A stretch of DNA of 64,000 nucleotides from contig NZ_JAGTJJ010000033.1 in NCBI RefSeq assembly GCF_028435365.1, positions 1 to 64,000 of the forward strand, read 5' to 3'. This document shows positions 18,601 through 26,118 of the stretch, piece after piece. The position numbers and the translations under genes are program-made. Within the stretch, counting starts at the first letter, position 1, and every line of letters starts with the position of its first letter. Source of the DNA: Polyangium jinanense (GTDB taxonomy: Bacteria; Myxococcota; Polyangia; Polyangiales; Polyangiaceae). Below the pieces are notes generated by a model, which was not told the DNA's origin, ran no database searches, and was given only the letters and a program-made list of their open reading frames with translations.

Positions 18601-21600
18601 TGCGCGTGCACGAGGCCCGCCTCTCCTCGCCAGGCGCCCGCGCGGGTCCCCTTGAGCACCCACTCTCGCTCGGCCTCGGTCAGGATCGGCAGGTCGCGCA
18701 CGCGCCGCTCCGGCGACGCAACCGCCGCGCGCAAGAGCACCTCGAGGTGCCCGGCGAAGCGTTGGATCGTGTCCTCGCGGAACAGGTCGCTGCGGTACTC
18801 GAGCGCGCCGTCGAGCCCGTTCGGCGTCTCCACCATCGCGAGCGAGAGGTCGAACTTCGCCGTCCCCGCGACGGCGCCGTCCGGCGTTCGGAGCGCCGGC
18901 TCCCACGACATCCCGGGCACGCGCGCATCCACCGCGGGAAGCTGCTCGAGCATGAAGTTCACCTGGAAGAGCGGGTTCTGATCGGCGCCGCGCGCGGCCT
19001 GCGTGGCGGCGACGACGTCCTCGAAGGGCAGCTCCGCGTGCCGCAGCGCCTCCTCGACCCGCGCGCGCGTACGCTGCATCAGCGCCTCGAACGTGGGCTC
19101 ATCGTCGAGGTCGCAGCGGATGGTCAGCGTGTTGGCCAAAAACCCCACGAGGCTCCGCGTCGCGGCGCGCTCGCGCTGCGCGGACACCGTGCCCACCCCG
19201 AAATCCGTCTGCCCGGTGTACCGATGGAGCAACGCGGCGTAGGCGGCGAGGAGCGTGACGTAGAGCGTGCATCCATGCCTTCGCCCGAGCGCGCGCAGCC
19301 CCTCGACGAGGGGACGTGGCAGCGTGAAATGCGTCGTCGCGCCTGCGAGCTTGGGCTCGCGCGGGCGCGGCTGGTCGGTGGGCAGCTCCAGCCTGGGCAA
19401 CGCCCGGAGCCGCTCGGCCCAGAACTCCCGCTGCGCGGCCAGCGTGCTCCGACGCGCGATCTGCCATCGCGCGTAGTCGGCATACTGCACGCGCACGGGC
19501 GGCAGCGACGCGTCCGCCCCGGTGAGCCGCGCCTGGTAGAGCGCCGAGAGCTCACGCGCGAGGATGCTGATGGACCAGCCGTCCGTGATGATGTGGTGCT
19601 GCGTCAGGAGCAGCTCGTGCTCGTCCTCGGCGACCCGCACGAGCGAGGCGCGCAAGAGCGGCCCCTGCTGCAAGTCGAAGAGGGTCCGTCCCTCCGCGAG
19701 CGCGTGCTGGTCACGCGCCGCGTCGCGCGTCGCGGCCGGCTCGCCCGCGAGATCCACATGGGCGAGCGTGAGCTTTGCCGCGGGCAGCACCACCTGGCAC
19801 GGCTGCCCCTCCACCTCGCGGATCACGGTGCGCAGGATCGCGTGGCGCTCCACGAGCGCGTCGAGCGCGCCTTCGAGCGCCGTCGCCACGAGCGGCCCGC
19901 GCATGCGCAGCCCGAACTGCACGTTGTAGAGCGGCACCCCAGGCATCAGCCGTTCGAGGAACCAGAGCCGGAACTGGCCAGGCGAGAGCGGCGAAGGCTC
20001 CTCCGGCGAAGAGGGGCCCTGCGCGGGAATGTCGTCGTCCGTCGGCGCCGCCAGCGTCGACCCGTTTCGCCACGCGCCGAGCAGCTCGCTCGCCGCGTCG
20101 TGGATCGTCGCGCTCTGCCACAGGAACGTCGCGGGCAGCCGAACGCCGAGCGCGACCTCGAGCTCCTCCTGGAGCTCCAGACCGGCGAGCGAGTCGAGGC
20201 CGAGCGACGCGAGCGGCACGGCCACGTCGAGCGCCCCGGCGTCGCTCCCGGTGCGACGGGCGACGGCGGCGCGGAGCGCGCGCTCGAGGAGGGCGCCGCG
20301 CGTGTCCTCGGGCGCGCGCGCGAGCGCCTCTCGCACGTCCTCCATCGCGGGAGCGTCCTCGGGCGCCTCGGGCGCGTCCGAGCGCCCGAGGACCTCCAGC
20401 GCCCCGGCGAGCAACGCTTGCTTGCACGCGCGGCGCTGGATCTTGCCGCTCGACGTCTTGAGGATGCTGCGCGGCGCGAGCAAGGCGATGAGGTGCAGGT
20501 GCGCGGCGTGCTCGTCCGCCACGGCGCGCCGGATCGCCTCCATCACGCTCTCCATCGACCCCCCGACGCGCGCCGGCTCGACCTCGACGACGAGCGCGAG
20601 CCGCTCCTCCCCGCCGACCTCCAGGCCGAACGCGGCGACGCAGCCGGGGCGCACGGCCGCGTGCGTTTGCTCGGCCGTGAGCTCCACGTCCTGCGGATAC
20701 ACGTTCCGGCCGCGCAGGATGATCAGGTCCTTCTGACGCCCGGTCACGAACAGCTCGTCCTCCGCGAGGAAGCCGAGGTCGCCCGTGCGCAGGAACGGGC
20801 CTTCGCCGGACGCGAGGCGCGCGTCGAACGTGGCCGCCGTCTCCTCGTCGCGCCCCCAGTACCCGCGCGCGACGCTCGGGCCCTCGAGCCAAATCTCCCC
20901 GACGCCGCCATCCGCGCGAGGCTCGCGCGTGTGCGGATCGACGATGACGGCACGCATGCCCTCGCCGAGCCATCCGGAGGAGACCAGCGCGCGCGCCTCC
21001 GGGTGCGCCGACGCGACCTCGACCACGCGGCCCTGGGCGAGCGCCGCGGCGTCGAGCGTCCGTGTGCGGGCGCCCTCGCTGGGGCGCGCGCCCGCGACGA
21101 AGAGCGTCGCCTCGGCCAGGCCATAACAAGGGTAAAAAGCCTCCGGCCGGAAACCGCAGGGCGCGAAGCGCTCGACGAAGCGCCGCAGCGTGTCGGCTTG
21201 CAGGGGCTCGGCACCGTTGAACGCGACCTTCCACGAGCGCAGATCGAGACGCTTCAGCACCTCGTCCGGGACTTTGCGCGCGCAGAGCTCGTAGGCGAAG
21301 TTCGGGCCGCCGCTCGTGCTGGCCCCGTACCGCGAGATGGCCTCGAGCCACCGCTGGGGCCGCTGTAGGAACGCGATCGGCGACATCAGGATGCACGGAA
21401 TCCCGTGGAACAGGGGCTGGAGCACGTTGCCGATGAGGCCCATGTCGTGGAAGAGCGGGAGCCACCCGACGACCGCCGTGCTCTGCGCGTCGTGACCGAA
21501 GCCGCGCTGGATGAGCCGCTCGTTGTGCAGCACGTTCGCGTGCGTCAGCACGACGCCCTTCGGCGCGCCGGTGGAGCCCGACGTGTACTGGAGAATCGCG

Positions 21601-22142
21601 ATCGTCTCGGCGCAGATCGCGACCGGGTGGAAGGCGTCCGCGCTGTTCGGCGGCAGCGCGTCGACCGCGATCCATACGAGCTCCGCGAGCTCCGGTACCT
21701 GCGGGAGCAGCATCTCCGCCATCGCCTTGATCGGGGCGGTTGTCAGGACGACCTGCGCCCTGCTGTCCCTGGCGATGGCGCGGAGGCGCGGCAGGGTGCG
21801 ATCGAGGCGGCCCGGATCGGGCGGGTACGTCGGCACGGCCGCGGTGCCCGCGTAGAGGCATCCCATCAACGCGGCGACGAAATCGAGCGAGGGAGGGAAC
21901 AGGAGGAGCGCTCTTCCGCCCTGGATCCCAGCTCCCTGGAGCGCGGCGGCGACGGCGCGGGCGGCGTGGTCGAGCCGGCCGTACGACCACGTCTCCACGG
22001 GTCCGTCGACGTCGCCTGTGGCGAGGAAGTGGTAGAGGACATCCTCCGCGCGCGTGAAGGCCCGCGCGCGGAGGATATCGATGACGGTCGTGTACGAATC
22101 GAGGGGAGAGAGGGCGTCGCTCTGCATGAATGGCCTACCCAT
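15684..22142 (-). CDS. FAAL-ACP-C-A(Gly)-monooxygenase-PCP initiation protein
   Basis: 2152 residues; starts the left-hand line. Fatty-acyl-AMP ligase (1-585; TSGSTGAPKG) activates a fatty acid and passes it to the ACP (600-675; LGLDSLAG, Ser651). C (720-1150; HHIITDG, His849-His850) joins it to an amino acid from an A domain whose halves lie at 1170-1400 (YTSGSTGKPKG, FDISVLE) and 1758-2030 (NMYGPTE, YRTGDIG, NGK). A luciferase-like flavin monooxygenase (1405-1755; ERHFHAFGG, SGWHADDF) is inserted between A4 and A5. The PCP is intact (GGHSL near 2083). The specificity code DILQLGMIWK is of glycine type. Glycine A domains with an embedded monooxygenase are known from myxothiazol MtaG and melithiazol MelG. 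The C terminus is a basic helix-like tail. ATG 22142 is taken as start; ATG 22127 is also possible. Confidence 0.95.
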   Translation of the reverse strand: MGRPFMQSDALSPLDSYTTVIDILRARAFTRAEDVLYHFLATGDVDGPVETWSYGRLDHAARAVAAALQGAGIQGGRALLLFPPSLDFVAALMGCLYAGTAAVPTYPPDPGRLDRTLPRLRAIARDSRAQVVLTTAPIKAMAEMLLPQVPELAELVWIAVDALPPNSADAFHPVAICAETIAILQYTSGSTGAPKGVVLTHANVLHNERLIQRGFGHDAQSTAVVGWLPLFHDMGLIGNVLQPLFHGIPCILMSPIAFLQRPQRWLEAISRYGASTSGGPNFAYELCARKVPDEVLKRLDLRSWKVAFNGAEPLQADTLRRFVERFAPCGFRPEAFYPCYGLAEATLFVAGARPSEGARTRTLDAAALAQGRVVEVASAHPEARALVSSGWLGEGMRAVIVDPHTREPRADGGVGEIWLEGPSVARGYWGRDEETAATFDARLASGEGPFLRTGDLGFLAEDELFVTGRQKDLIILRGRNVYPQDVELTAEQTHAAVRPGCVAAFGLEVGGEERLALVVEVEPARVGGSMESVMEAIRRAVADEHAAHLHLIALLAPRSILKTSSGKIQRRACKQALLAGALEVLGRSDAPEAPEDAPAMEDVREALARAPEDTRGALLERALRAAVARRTGSDAGALDVAVPLASLGLDSLAGLELQEELEVALGVRLPATFLWQSATIHDAASELLGAWRNGSTLAAPTDDDIPAQGPSSPEEPSPLSPGQFRLWFLERLMPGVPLYNVQFGLRMRGPLVATALEGALDALVERHAILRTVIREVEGQPCQVVLPAAKLTLAHVDLAGEPAATRDAARDQHALAEGRTLFDLQQGPLLRASLVRVAEDEHELLLTQHHIITDGWSISILARELSALYQARLTGADASLPPVRVQYADYARWQIARRSTLAAQREFWAERLRALPRLELPTDQPRPREPKLAGATTHFTLPRPLVEGLRALGRRHGCTLYVTLLAAYAALLHRYTGQTDFGVGTVSAQRERAATRSLVGFLANTLTIRCDLDDEPTFEALMQRTRARVEEALRHAELPFEDVVAATQAARGADQNPLFQVNFMLEQLPAVDARVPGMSWEPALRTPDGAVAGTAKFDLSLAMVETPNGLDGALEYRSDLFREDTIQRFAGHLEVLLRAAVASPERRVRDLPILTEAEREWVLKGTRAGAWRGEAGLVHAQFQAQAARTPGATAVVFEGASLTYAELDRRARSLSARLRELGVAPDVRVGVLVERSLDVVVAMLGILGAGGAYVPLDPSYPLERLRHMVHDAFVGVLVTQAHLTGMLAAAGCVELCVEDLEHDAAPPEASPPAHDPAQLAYVIYTSGSTGKPKGVMLPHATVTRFFAAMDERLGAEPPGTWLAVTSVSFDISVLELLWTLCRGFTVVIQADEASTLRAERRRGRANPIDFSLFYFADDADGPGRDRYRLLLDGARFADRNGFSAVWTPERHFHAFGGMYPNPSVTSAALSTITERVGLRAGSVVIPLHHPVRVAEEWAVVDNLSRGRVGVSVASGWHADDFVFAPERYAARKEAMLEGLDVIRRLWRGEVVRLPGGDGKLVDVRIRPRPVQAELPIWMTAAGNPETFRAAGALGASVLTHLLGQSIEELTEKIALYREAYRGSGASGRGHVTLMLHTYVDPDLSRVRARVEAPFKNYLRSSLDLMKGIGRSLGMSVDTGPLGKDDVDRIVEHAFGRYFETSGLFGTPRGSLELVEQLRAMGVDEIACLVDFGIDTDAVLESLPHLDQLRRLSEREARRGGGEPVTVPQQIRRYGVTHLQCTPSMARALLLDAEAREALGGLQKLLVGGEAFPGPLAEELGAIVPAGRMNMYGPTETTIWSATHDVKDERGGVVPLGTPLAHNRVYVLDRALQPVPFGVPGEIYIGGDCVARGYHGRPALTAERFLPDPFRDEPGARIYRTGDIGRLRADGTLEFLGRADQQVKLRGYRIELGEVEASLATCPGVREAVAAVREDVPLDVRLVAYVVPAEGRIDPTSLRASLQRRLPDYMVPSVFVELPAIPRTPNGKVDRKALPAPSEERRASAAFVAPRSDVEQQIADVWRRVLRVDQVGVHDNFFDLGGHSLLMVQVHNELQPLRPGMPLVKLLEHPTVSALAAYLSEGAGESAAVVDAAQDRARRQLEVLKRQRKRARG
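16880..17930 (-). other. Luciferase-like monooxygenase inserted in the Gly adenylation domain
   Basis: About 350 residues between A4 (FDISVLE) and A5 (NMYGPTE). Family features seen: FSLFYFAD, AVWTPERHFHAFGG, GSVVIPLHHPVRVAEEW, SVASGWHADDF. It matches the natural-product LLM subfamily that oxidises carrier-bound amino acids. Confidence 0.92.
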
Positions 22143-22172
22143 CAGCGTTCGTGGGGTTTCACCGCGCGGGAT

Positions 22173-23867
22173 TCAGGGCTCCTCGCTCCCCCCACGCTCG
22201 ATCAGGGCGTCGATGGTCAGCGCCATCTCGCGCAACGTGGGCGCCTGGTAGACGGCCGTGAGCGGGAGATCGACGCGAAACGTCTTGACGATGCGGGTGC
22301 GCAGCCGCGTCGCCACGAGGGAGTTTCCTCCGAGCTCGAAGAAATGGTCGTTCGGCCCGATCTCGTCCGCCGAGAGGAGCTTCGCCCATAACGCCGCGAG
22401 CTCCCGCTCGGTCTGGGCCGCGCGATCGGCGCCGCTCTCCGCGGGACGCGCGCTCGCCGCCGGCGCCGGCGCCGCCTCGGGCTCCAGGCGGAGCGGCAGC
22501 GGCGGGAGGCGCTCGCGATCGAGGACCACGCCCGCGACCCAGAGCCGGCCGAGGGCCCGAAAGAGGACAGCCCTATCGGCCTGCGCGTCATACACGTGCC
22601 GCATCGATTGCAGCACGACCCGCTCCGGCGCGGCGCCGCTCCTCGGGTAGGCAAGGGCGAGGCTGCTCAGGGTTTGCCCGGGTCCTGCCTCCACGTACAG
22701 GTTCTGCGGGTCCTGCATGAGCGCGGCGAGGCCTTCCGCGAACCGCACGGGCCGGCACATGTGCGCGGCGAAATAGCCGGGATCCGTCGCCTCTGCCGCG
22801 GTGATGGGCGCGCCGGTGACGTTCGAGATGTACGGGATCCTCGGCGGCGCGAGCGTGTAATGCGCGAGGAGCTTCGTCATCGGCTCGATCATCGGCGTCA
22901 TCATCGTCGAATGAAACGCGTGCGTCGTCTGCACGCGCCGCACAGGCGTCTCCTCCGCGGCGATCCGCTTTTCGAGCGCGTCGATCGCCTCGGGAGGGCC
23001 CGCGACGACGGTGAGCTCGGGGCCGTTGATCGCGGACAGGGACAGGTGTTCCCCGAGCATGGGGACGACGGCCTCGTGCGGGAGCGCCACGGCGAGCATG
23101 GCGCCGCGGGGCAACCCGTCGATGAGCGCGGCCCTGCGCGCGACGAGGGTGAGCGAATCCTCGAAGGAGAGGACGCCCGCGAGGCACGCCGCGACGTACT
23201 CGCCGACGCTGTAGCCGATCATCGCGCCGACGCGGAGTCCGAGGCTCTGCCACGCCCGCGCGAGCGCGTATTCGATCACGAAAAGCGCGGGCTGCGCGAG
23301 GCGCGTCTCGGAGAGCCGCTCATCGGCCGGGGTGCGCTTCTGCTTGCTTCGCCCGAGCATGCTCCGCAGATCGATGCCCCCCTTCGGCGCCTTACCCGTC
23401 CCCTCGGGCGGGCTCGCGGCGGCCGGGGTGACGCCCTCGGGATAGAGCACGGTGCGTAGATCGAGCCCGAGCTCGGGCTGGAGGATGTCCGCGGCGTGAT
23501 CGACGACCTCGCGGAACGCGGGCTCCGATTGATAGAGCCCGAGGCCCATGTTCACGTAATGGTCGCCGAGCCCTGGAAACATCAGCACGGCCGTCCGCTC
23601 GCTCGCCGGGGAGCCGCGCAAGGCGCGATCGGCGCCGAGCGCGGCCAAGCCGTCCTCGGCTCCCTGGAAGAGGAGCGCGAACCTGTGCGGCCCGAACTCC
23701 GGATCGACCGGATGGAGGCCGACCCCCGCGCGCACGTCGTCGGGCGACGTGGACGCGAGATAGCTGCGAAATGCGCGGATGGAAACGTCGAGCGCAGAAG
23801 CGCTCCCGGCTGAAAGCAGTGCGAGCGTCCAAGGGCACGGATGCATACGAATTATCCATGGAGGCAC
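22173..23867 (-). CDS. Stand-alone AT-ACP didomain, no KS
   Basis: 564 residues, first gene of the left-hand operon. About 90 residues of linker-like sequence precede an acyltransferase (95-400; PGLGDHY, GYSVGEY with Ser220, HAFHS near 316, malonyl type) and an ACP/PCP-like carrier (470-550; GGNSL, Ser516). The usual AT motif GHSxG has Tyr219 in place of His. No KS is present, so it cannot extend a chain alone. It may supply malonyl or another extender in trans, or be a module that lost its KS. GTG 23867 is the longest start and ATG 23846 an alternative; neither has a clear Shine-Dalgarno sequence. Thirty bases separate it from the FAAL gene, so co-transcription is likely. Confidence 0.9.
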   Translation of the reverse strand: MPPWIIRMHPCPWTLALLSAGSASALDVSIRAFRSYLASTSPDDVRAGVGLHPVDPEFGPHRFALLFQGAEDGLAALGADRALRGSPASERTAVLMFPGLGDHYVNMGLGLYQSEPAFREVVDHAADILQPELGLDLRTVLYPEGVTPAAASPPEGTGKAPKGGIDLRSMLGRSKQKRTPADERLSETRLAQPALFVIEYALARAWQSLGLRVGAMIGYSVGEYVAACLAGVLSFEDSLTLVARRAALIDGLPRGAMLAVALPHEAVVPMLGEHLSLSAINGPELTVVAGPPEAIDALEKRIAAEETPVRRVQTTHAFHSTMMTPMIEPMTKLLAHYTLAPPRIPYISNVTGAPITAAEATDPGYFAAHMCRPVRFAEGLAALMQDPQNLYVEAGPGQTLSSLALAYPRSGAAPERVVLQSMRHVYDAQADRAVLFRALGRLWVAGVVLDRERLPPLPLRLEPEAAPAPAASARPAESGADRAAQTERELAALWAKLLSADEIGPNDHFFELGGNSLVATRLRTRIVKTFRVDLPLTAVYQAPTLREMALTIDALIERGGSEEP

Positions 23868-24605
23868 GGATCAAGCCGGATCCGATGCTTCAATGACGAG
23901 ACTCCCCTCGAAGCGGTGACGAACGCCTGACCTCGTGAAATGCAGCGTCGAAAGCTCACCATCCCCACCGGCCGCGCCGCCCACGCCTCGCCGGTGCGGC
24001 GTACGCTTCACCAGCATGGGCGTGCATCCATACCCCCTACACCCCGCCCCCTGTTGCACTTATAGAGCGCGGGAGTGCTCATAAGCTTCATGCATAGTGA
24101 GGTCGGTTAGCATGATTCCTTCGTCGTGGTCAAGGGAAAACGTGTACACAGTCCAGGCTGGGCCATCCACGTTTGCGATTGCGTGCGACAGCTTTGACCC
24201 TCAACGAGTCGACCTGTTACGCCGACGATTGCATGTATGCATCGACCACGCGCCTGCAAGAATTACCGAGACGTGCACTCACGCGCGTGCTCGCATCGCC
24301 CCGGTGTGATTGAACCCAGGAAACCGCGCATCATTGCGCTCGAGCCACGCGGCCTTCAACGGGCCATACGCCATGATTTGTAATCACACTTCATCAGATC
24401 AAACATCCACCATCAGGTCAGGCATCCAACGTGATGATTTTCAACTTACACATCCCAGGTATACGTGCTGTGAAACACTGTAGTTCACTCACAACGGAAA
24501 CTTGATGCGTACTTTGCGTCACAAAAATTCGTTTTTCGTGTGCGAGGGACCTTGGGTGTTATCGGGGGGGTGGACACACAGGCCGGGGTGGCGTAACCGA
24601 GCGCC
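23868..24605. promoter_or_regulatory. Divergent intergenic region between the left-hand operon and the MDR gene
   Basis: About 740 bases without a convincing gene and visibly AT-richer than the flanks, especially 24060-24560. It must hold the promoters of the left-hand operon (minus strand) and of the oxidoreductase gene (plus strand). I see no confident -35/-10 pair; TTGATG at 24502 on the plus strand is the best -35-like hexamer but lacks a good partner. A 19-bp imperfect tandem repeat lies inside. Confidence 0.5.
24392..24429. repeat. Tandem 19-bp imperfect direct repeat, possible operator
   Basis: Two adjacent 19-base units begin CATCAG and carry CATCCA near their ends; 15 of 19 positions match. 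They lie roughly midway between the two divergent starts, where a transcription-factor site would be expected. The regulatory role is inference. Confidence 0.4.
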
Positions 24606-25727
24606 ATGACGACACGAACCACGATCCTCTCGCGTTCGAAGGAGGTCCACGCGTCTCCTGCGTCTCCTCGAAAGCGAGCGTTCCTCACCCTGTTCGCCGC
24701 GCTGGTCATGATGTGTACGGCCTGTCAATCGAAGGCGCCAAGCGAGGCCTCGTCGCCGAGCGCGCAGCCCCCGAGCACGCCACCTCCGCAGACAATGAAG
24801 GCCGTGCGGCTCCACGCATTCACGGGCCTCGACGATCTGCGCTACGAGGATGCCCCGCGCCCCCGACCCGGGCCCGGCGAGATCTTGATCCGCGTCCACG
24901 CCGCCGCCGTGAATCCGGTCGACATCGCCTTCGCCGCTGGACGCATGCAGGAGCGGGTTCCCTCCACGTTGCCCCTGATCCTCGGCTGGGACGTGTCCGG
25001 CGTCGTCGAGGAAATCGGCGAGGGAGCCACGCGCTTCAAGCGCGGCGACGCCGTCTTCGCGTACCTCCCCGGGGGCCGTGACGGCGCCTTCGCGGAGTAC
25101 GTCGCCGCGCGCGAGGCAGACGTCTTGCCCAAGCCCAAGACGTTGGATCACGTCCACGCCGCCGCAATTCCGCTGACCGGCGTGACGGCATGGAAGTCGC
25201 TCGTCGACACGGCGAACCTGAGCGCAGGACAAACGGTGCTCATTCACGGCGGCTCCGGCGGCGTGGGCACGATGGCCGTCCAGATCGCCAAGGCGAGGGG
25301 CGCGCGCGTCATCGCGACGGCCTCCGCGAAGAACCTCGAACATCTCCGATCGATCGGCGCCGACCAGGTGATCGATTATCAGGCGACGAAGTTCGAGGAC
25401 GTGGTGAAAGACGTGGACGTGGTGCTCGACACCGTCGGGAAAGACACCCAGGAGCGCTCCTACAAGGTGCTGAAGAAGGGCGGGCTCCTCGTCGTGATCG
25501 TCGGCAAGCCCTCGCCGGAGAAGGCCCAGGAGTTCGGCGTGCGCGCGGTTCGGGTCAGCGCCGGGACAAACGCCGCGCAGCTCGCGGAGGTCGCGCGCCT
25601 CGTGGACGAAGGCCGCATCCGCCCCGTGGTCAGCGAGATCTTCCCATTGCAGGACACGCGCCGCGCCCTCGAGCAGATCAAGACCGGGCACACGCGCGGC
25701 AAGGCCGTGATTCGCGTCGTGGATTGA
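24606..25727 (+). CDS. MDR-family zinc-independent quinone/alcohol oxidoreductase with lipoprotein-like leader
   Basis: 373 residues. From about residue 63 it is a typical medium-chain dehydrogenase/reductase of the quinone oxidoreductase type: GroES-like N-terminal half with AAVNPVDIAFAAG, then a Rossmann fold with HGGSGGVGTMAVQIAKA and a helix up to IGADQVIDY, close to the family's usual 310-330 residues. It should use NAD(P)H; the substrate is unknown. The first 62 residues are unusual: a basic stretch, a hydrophobic segment (24-36) and CTAC followed by a Ser/Pro-rich linker, resembling a lipoprotein signal with an imperfect lipobox (Cys at -3). It is the only plus-strand gene between the two assembly lines. 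Whether it takes part in biosynthesis cannot be told. If exported, cofactor supply would be puzzling. ATG 24606 is the first start; an internal ATG at 24795 would give a cytosolic enzyme. Confidence 0.88.
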   Translation: MTTRTTILSRSKEVHASPASPRKRAFLTLFAALVMMCTACQSKAPSEASSPSAQPPSTPPPQTMKAVRLHAFTGLDDLRYEDAPRPRPGPGEILIRVHAAAVNPVDIAFAAGRMQERVPSTLPLILGWDVSGVVEEIGEGATRFKRGDAVFAYLPGGRDGAFAEYVAAREADVLPKPKTLDHVHAAAIPLTGVTAWKSLVDTANLSAGQTVLIHGGSGGVGTMAVQIAKARGARVIATASAKNLEHLRSIGADQVIDYQATKFEDVVKDVDVVLDTVGKDTQERSYKVLKKGGLLVVIVGKPSPEKAQEFGVRAVRVSAGTNAAQLAEVARLVDEGRIRPVVSEIFPLQDTRRALEQIKTGHTRGKAVIRVVD

Positions 25728-25762
25728 TCCTGTCGCTCGTGCTGTCGAGGTGGACGGCGTGA

Positions 25763-25990
25763 GCCTCCGCCCGGCGACGCCTTCGCCCGGCATTCTTCCG
25801 CGTCATCGTCGTATTCAGCGAGGTCGTGCCGATGCCCCACGACCGCTTCGGGGTTCTGCACGCCAAGGCGATCGAGTCCTGCAATGGCGTCATCGCCCTG
25901 GGCGCGGCCGGCGCGTTCATTTGCTGCCCACCGCTCTCACGGGCAGCGTCGGACCCATGCCAACTGCGCGTTTTGCGTATGGCGGCGTAA
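25763..25990 (+). pseudogene. Short coding-like remnant, function unknown
   Basis: This open stretch lies in the convergent gap between the MDR gene and the NRPS stop (25728-26118). Its reading (for example MPHDRFGVLHAKAIESCNGV from 25832) has GC-rich third positions typical of this genome. It has no start near its 5' end and loses coding character before its stop at 25988. I do not recognise the family. The rest of the gap shows no hairpin that I would call a terminator. Confidence 0.25.
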
Positions 25991-26118
25991 ACTTTGCAAA
26001 GCTCCAGGAGACCCCTGTCGCCGTCGATCTCGACGGTCTGGTCGTCGCGGATCGCGTCCCACTGCACCGGGAACGGTGCAGGAAAGGACGCGATCTCGTG
26101 ATCGAGCGCAAAGCCGCG

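Noticed and set aside
15640..18906. 1088-codon minus-strand frame
   Set aside because: Out-of-frame shadow of the FAAL-NRPS gene with an Arg/Ala/Gly-rich, domain-free translation.
22588..23253. 221-codon minus-strand frame within the AT-ACP gene
   Set aside because: Shadow frame; the AT motifs lie in the 22173-23867 frame.
25728..26118. Rho-independent terminators in the convergent gap
   Set aside because: Only weak GC-rich inverted repeats without a following T run on either strand.
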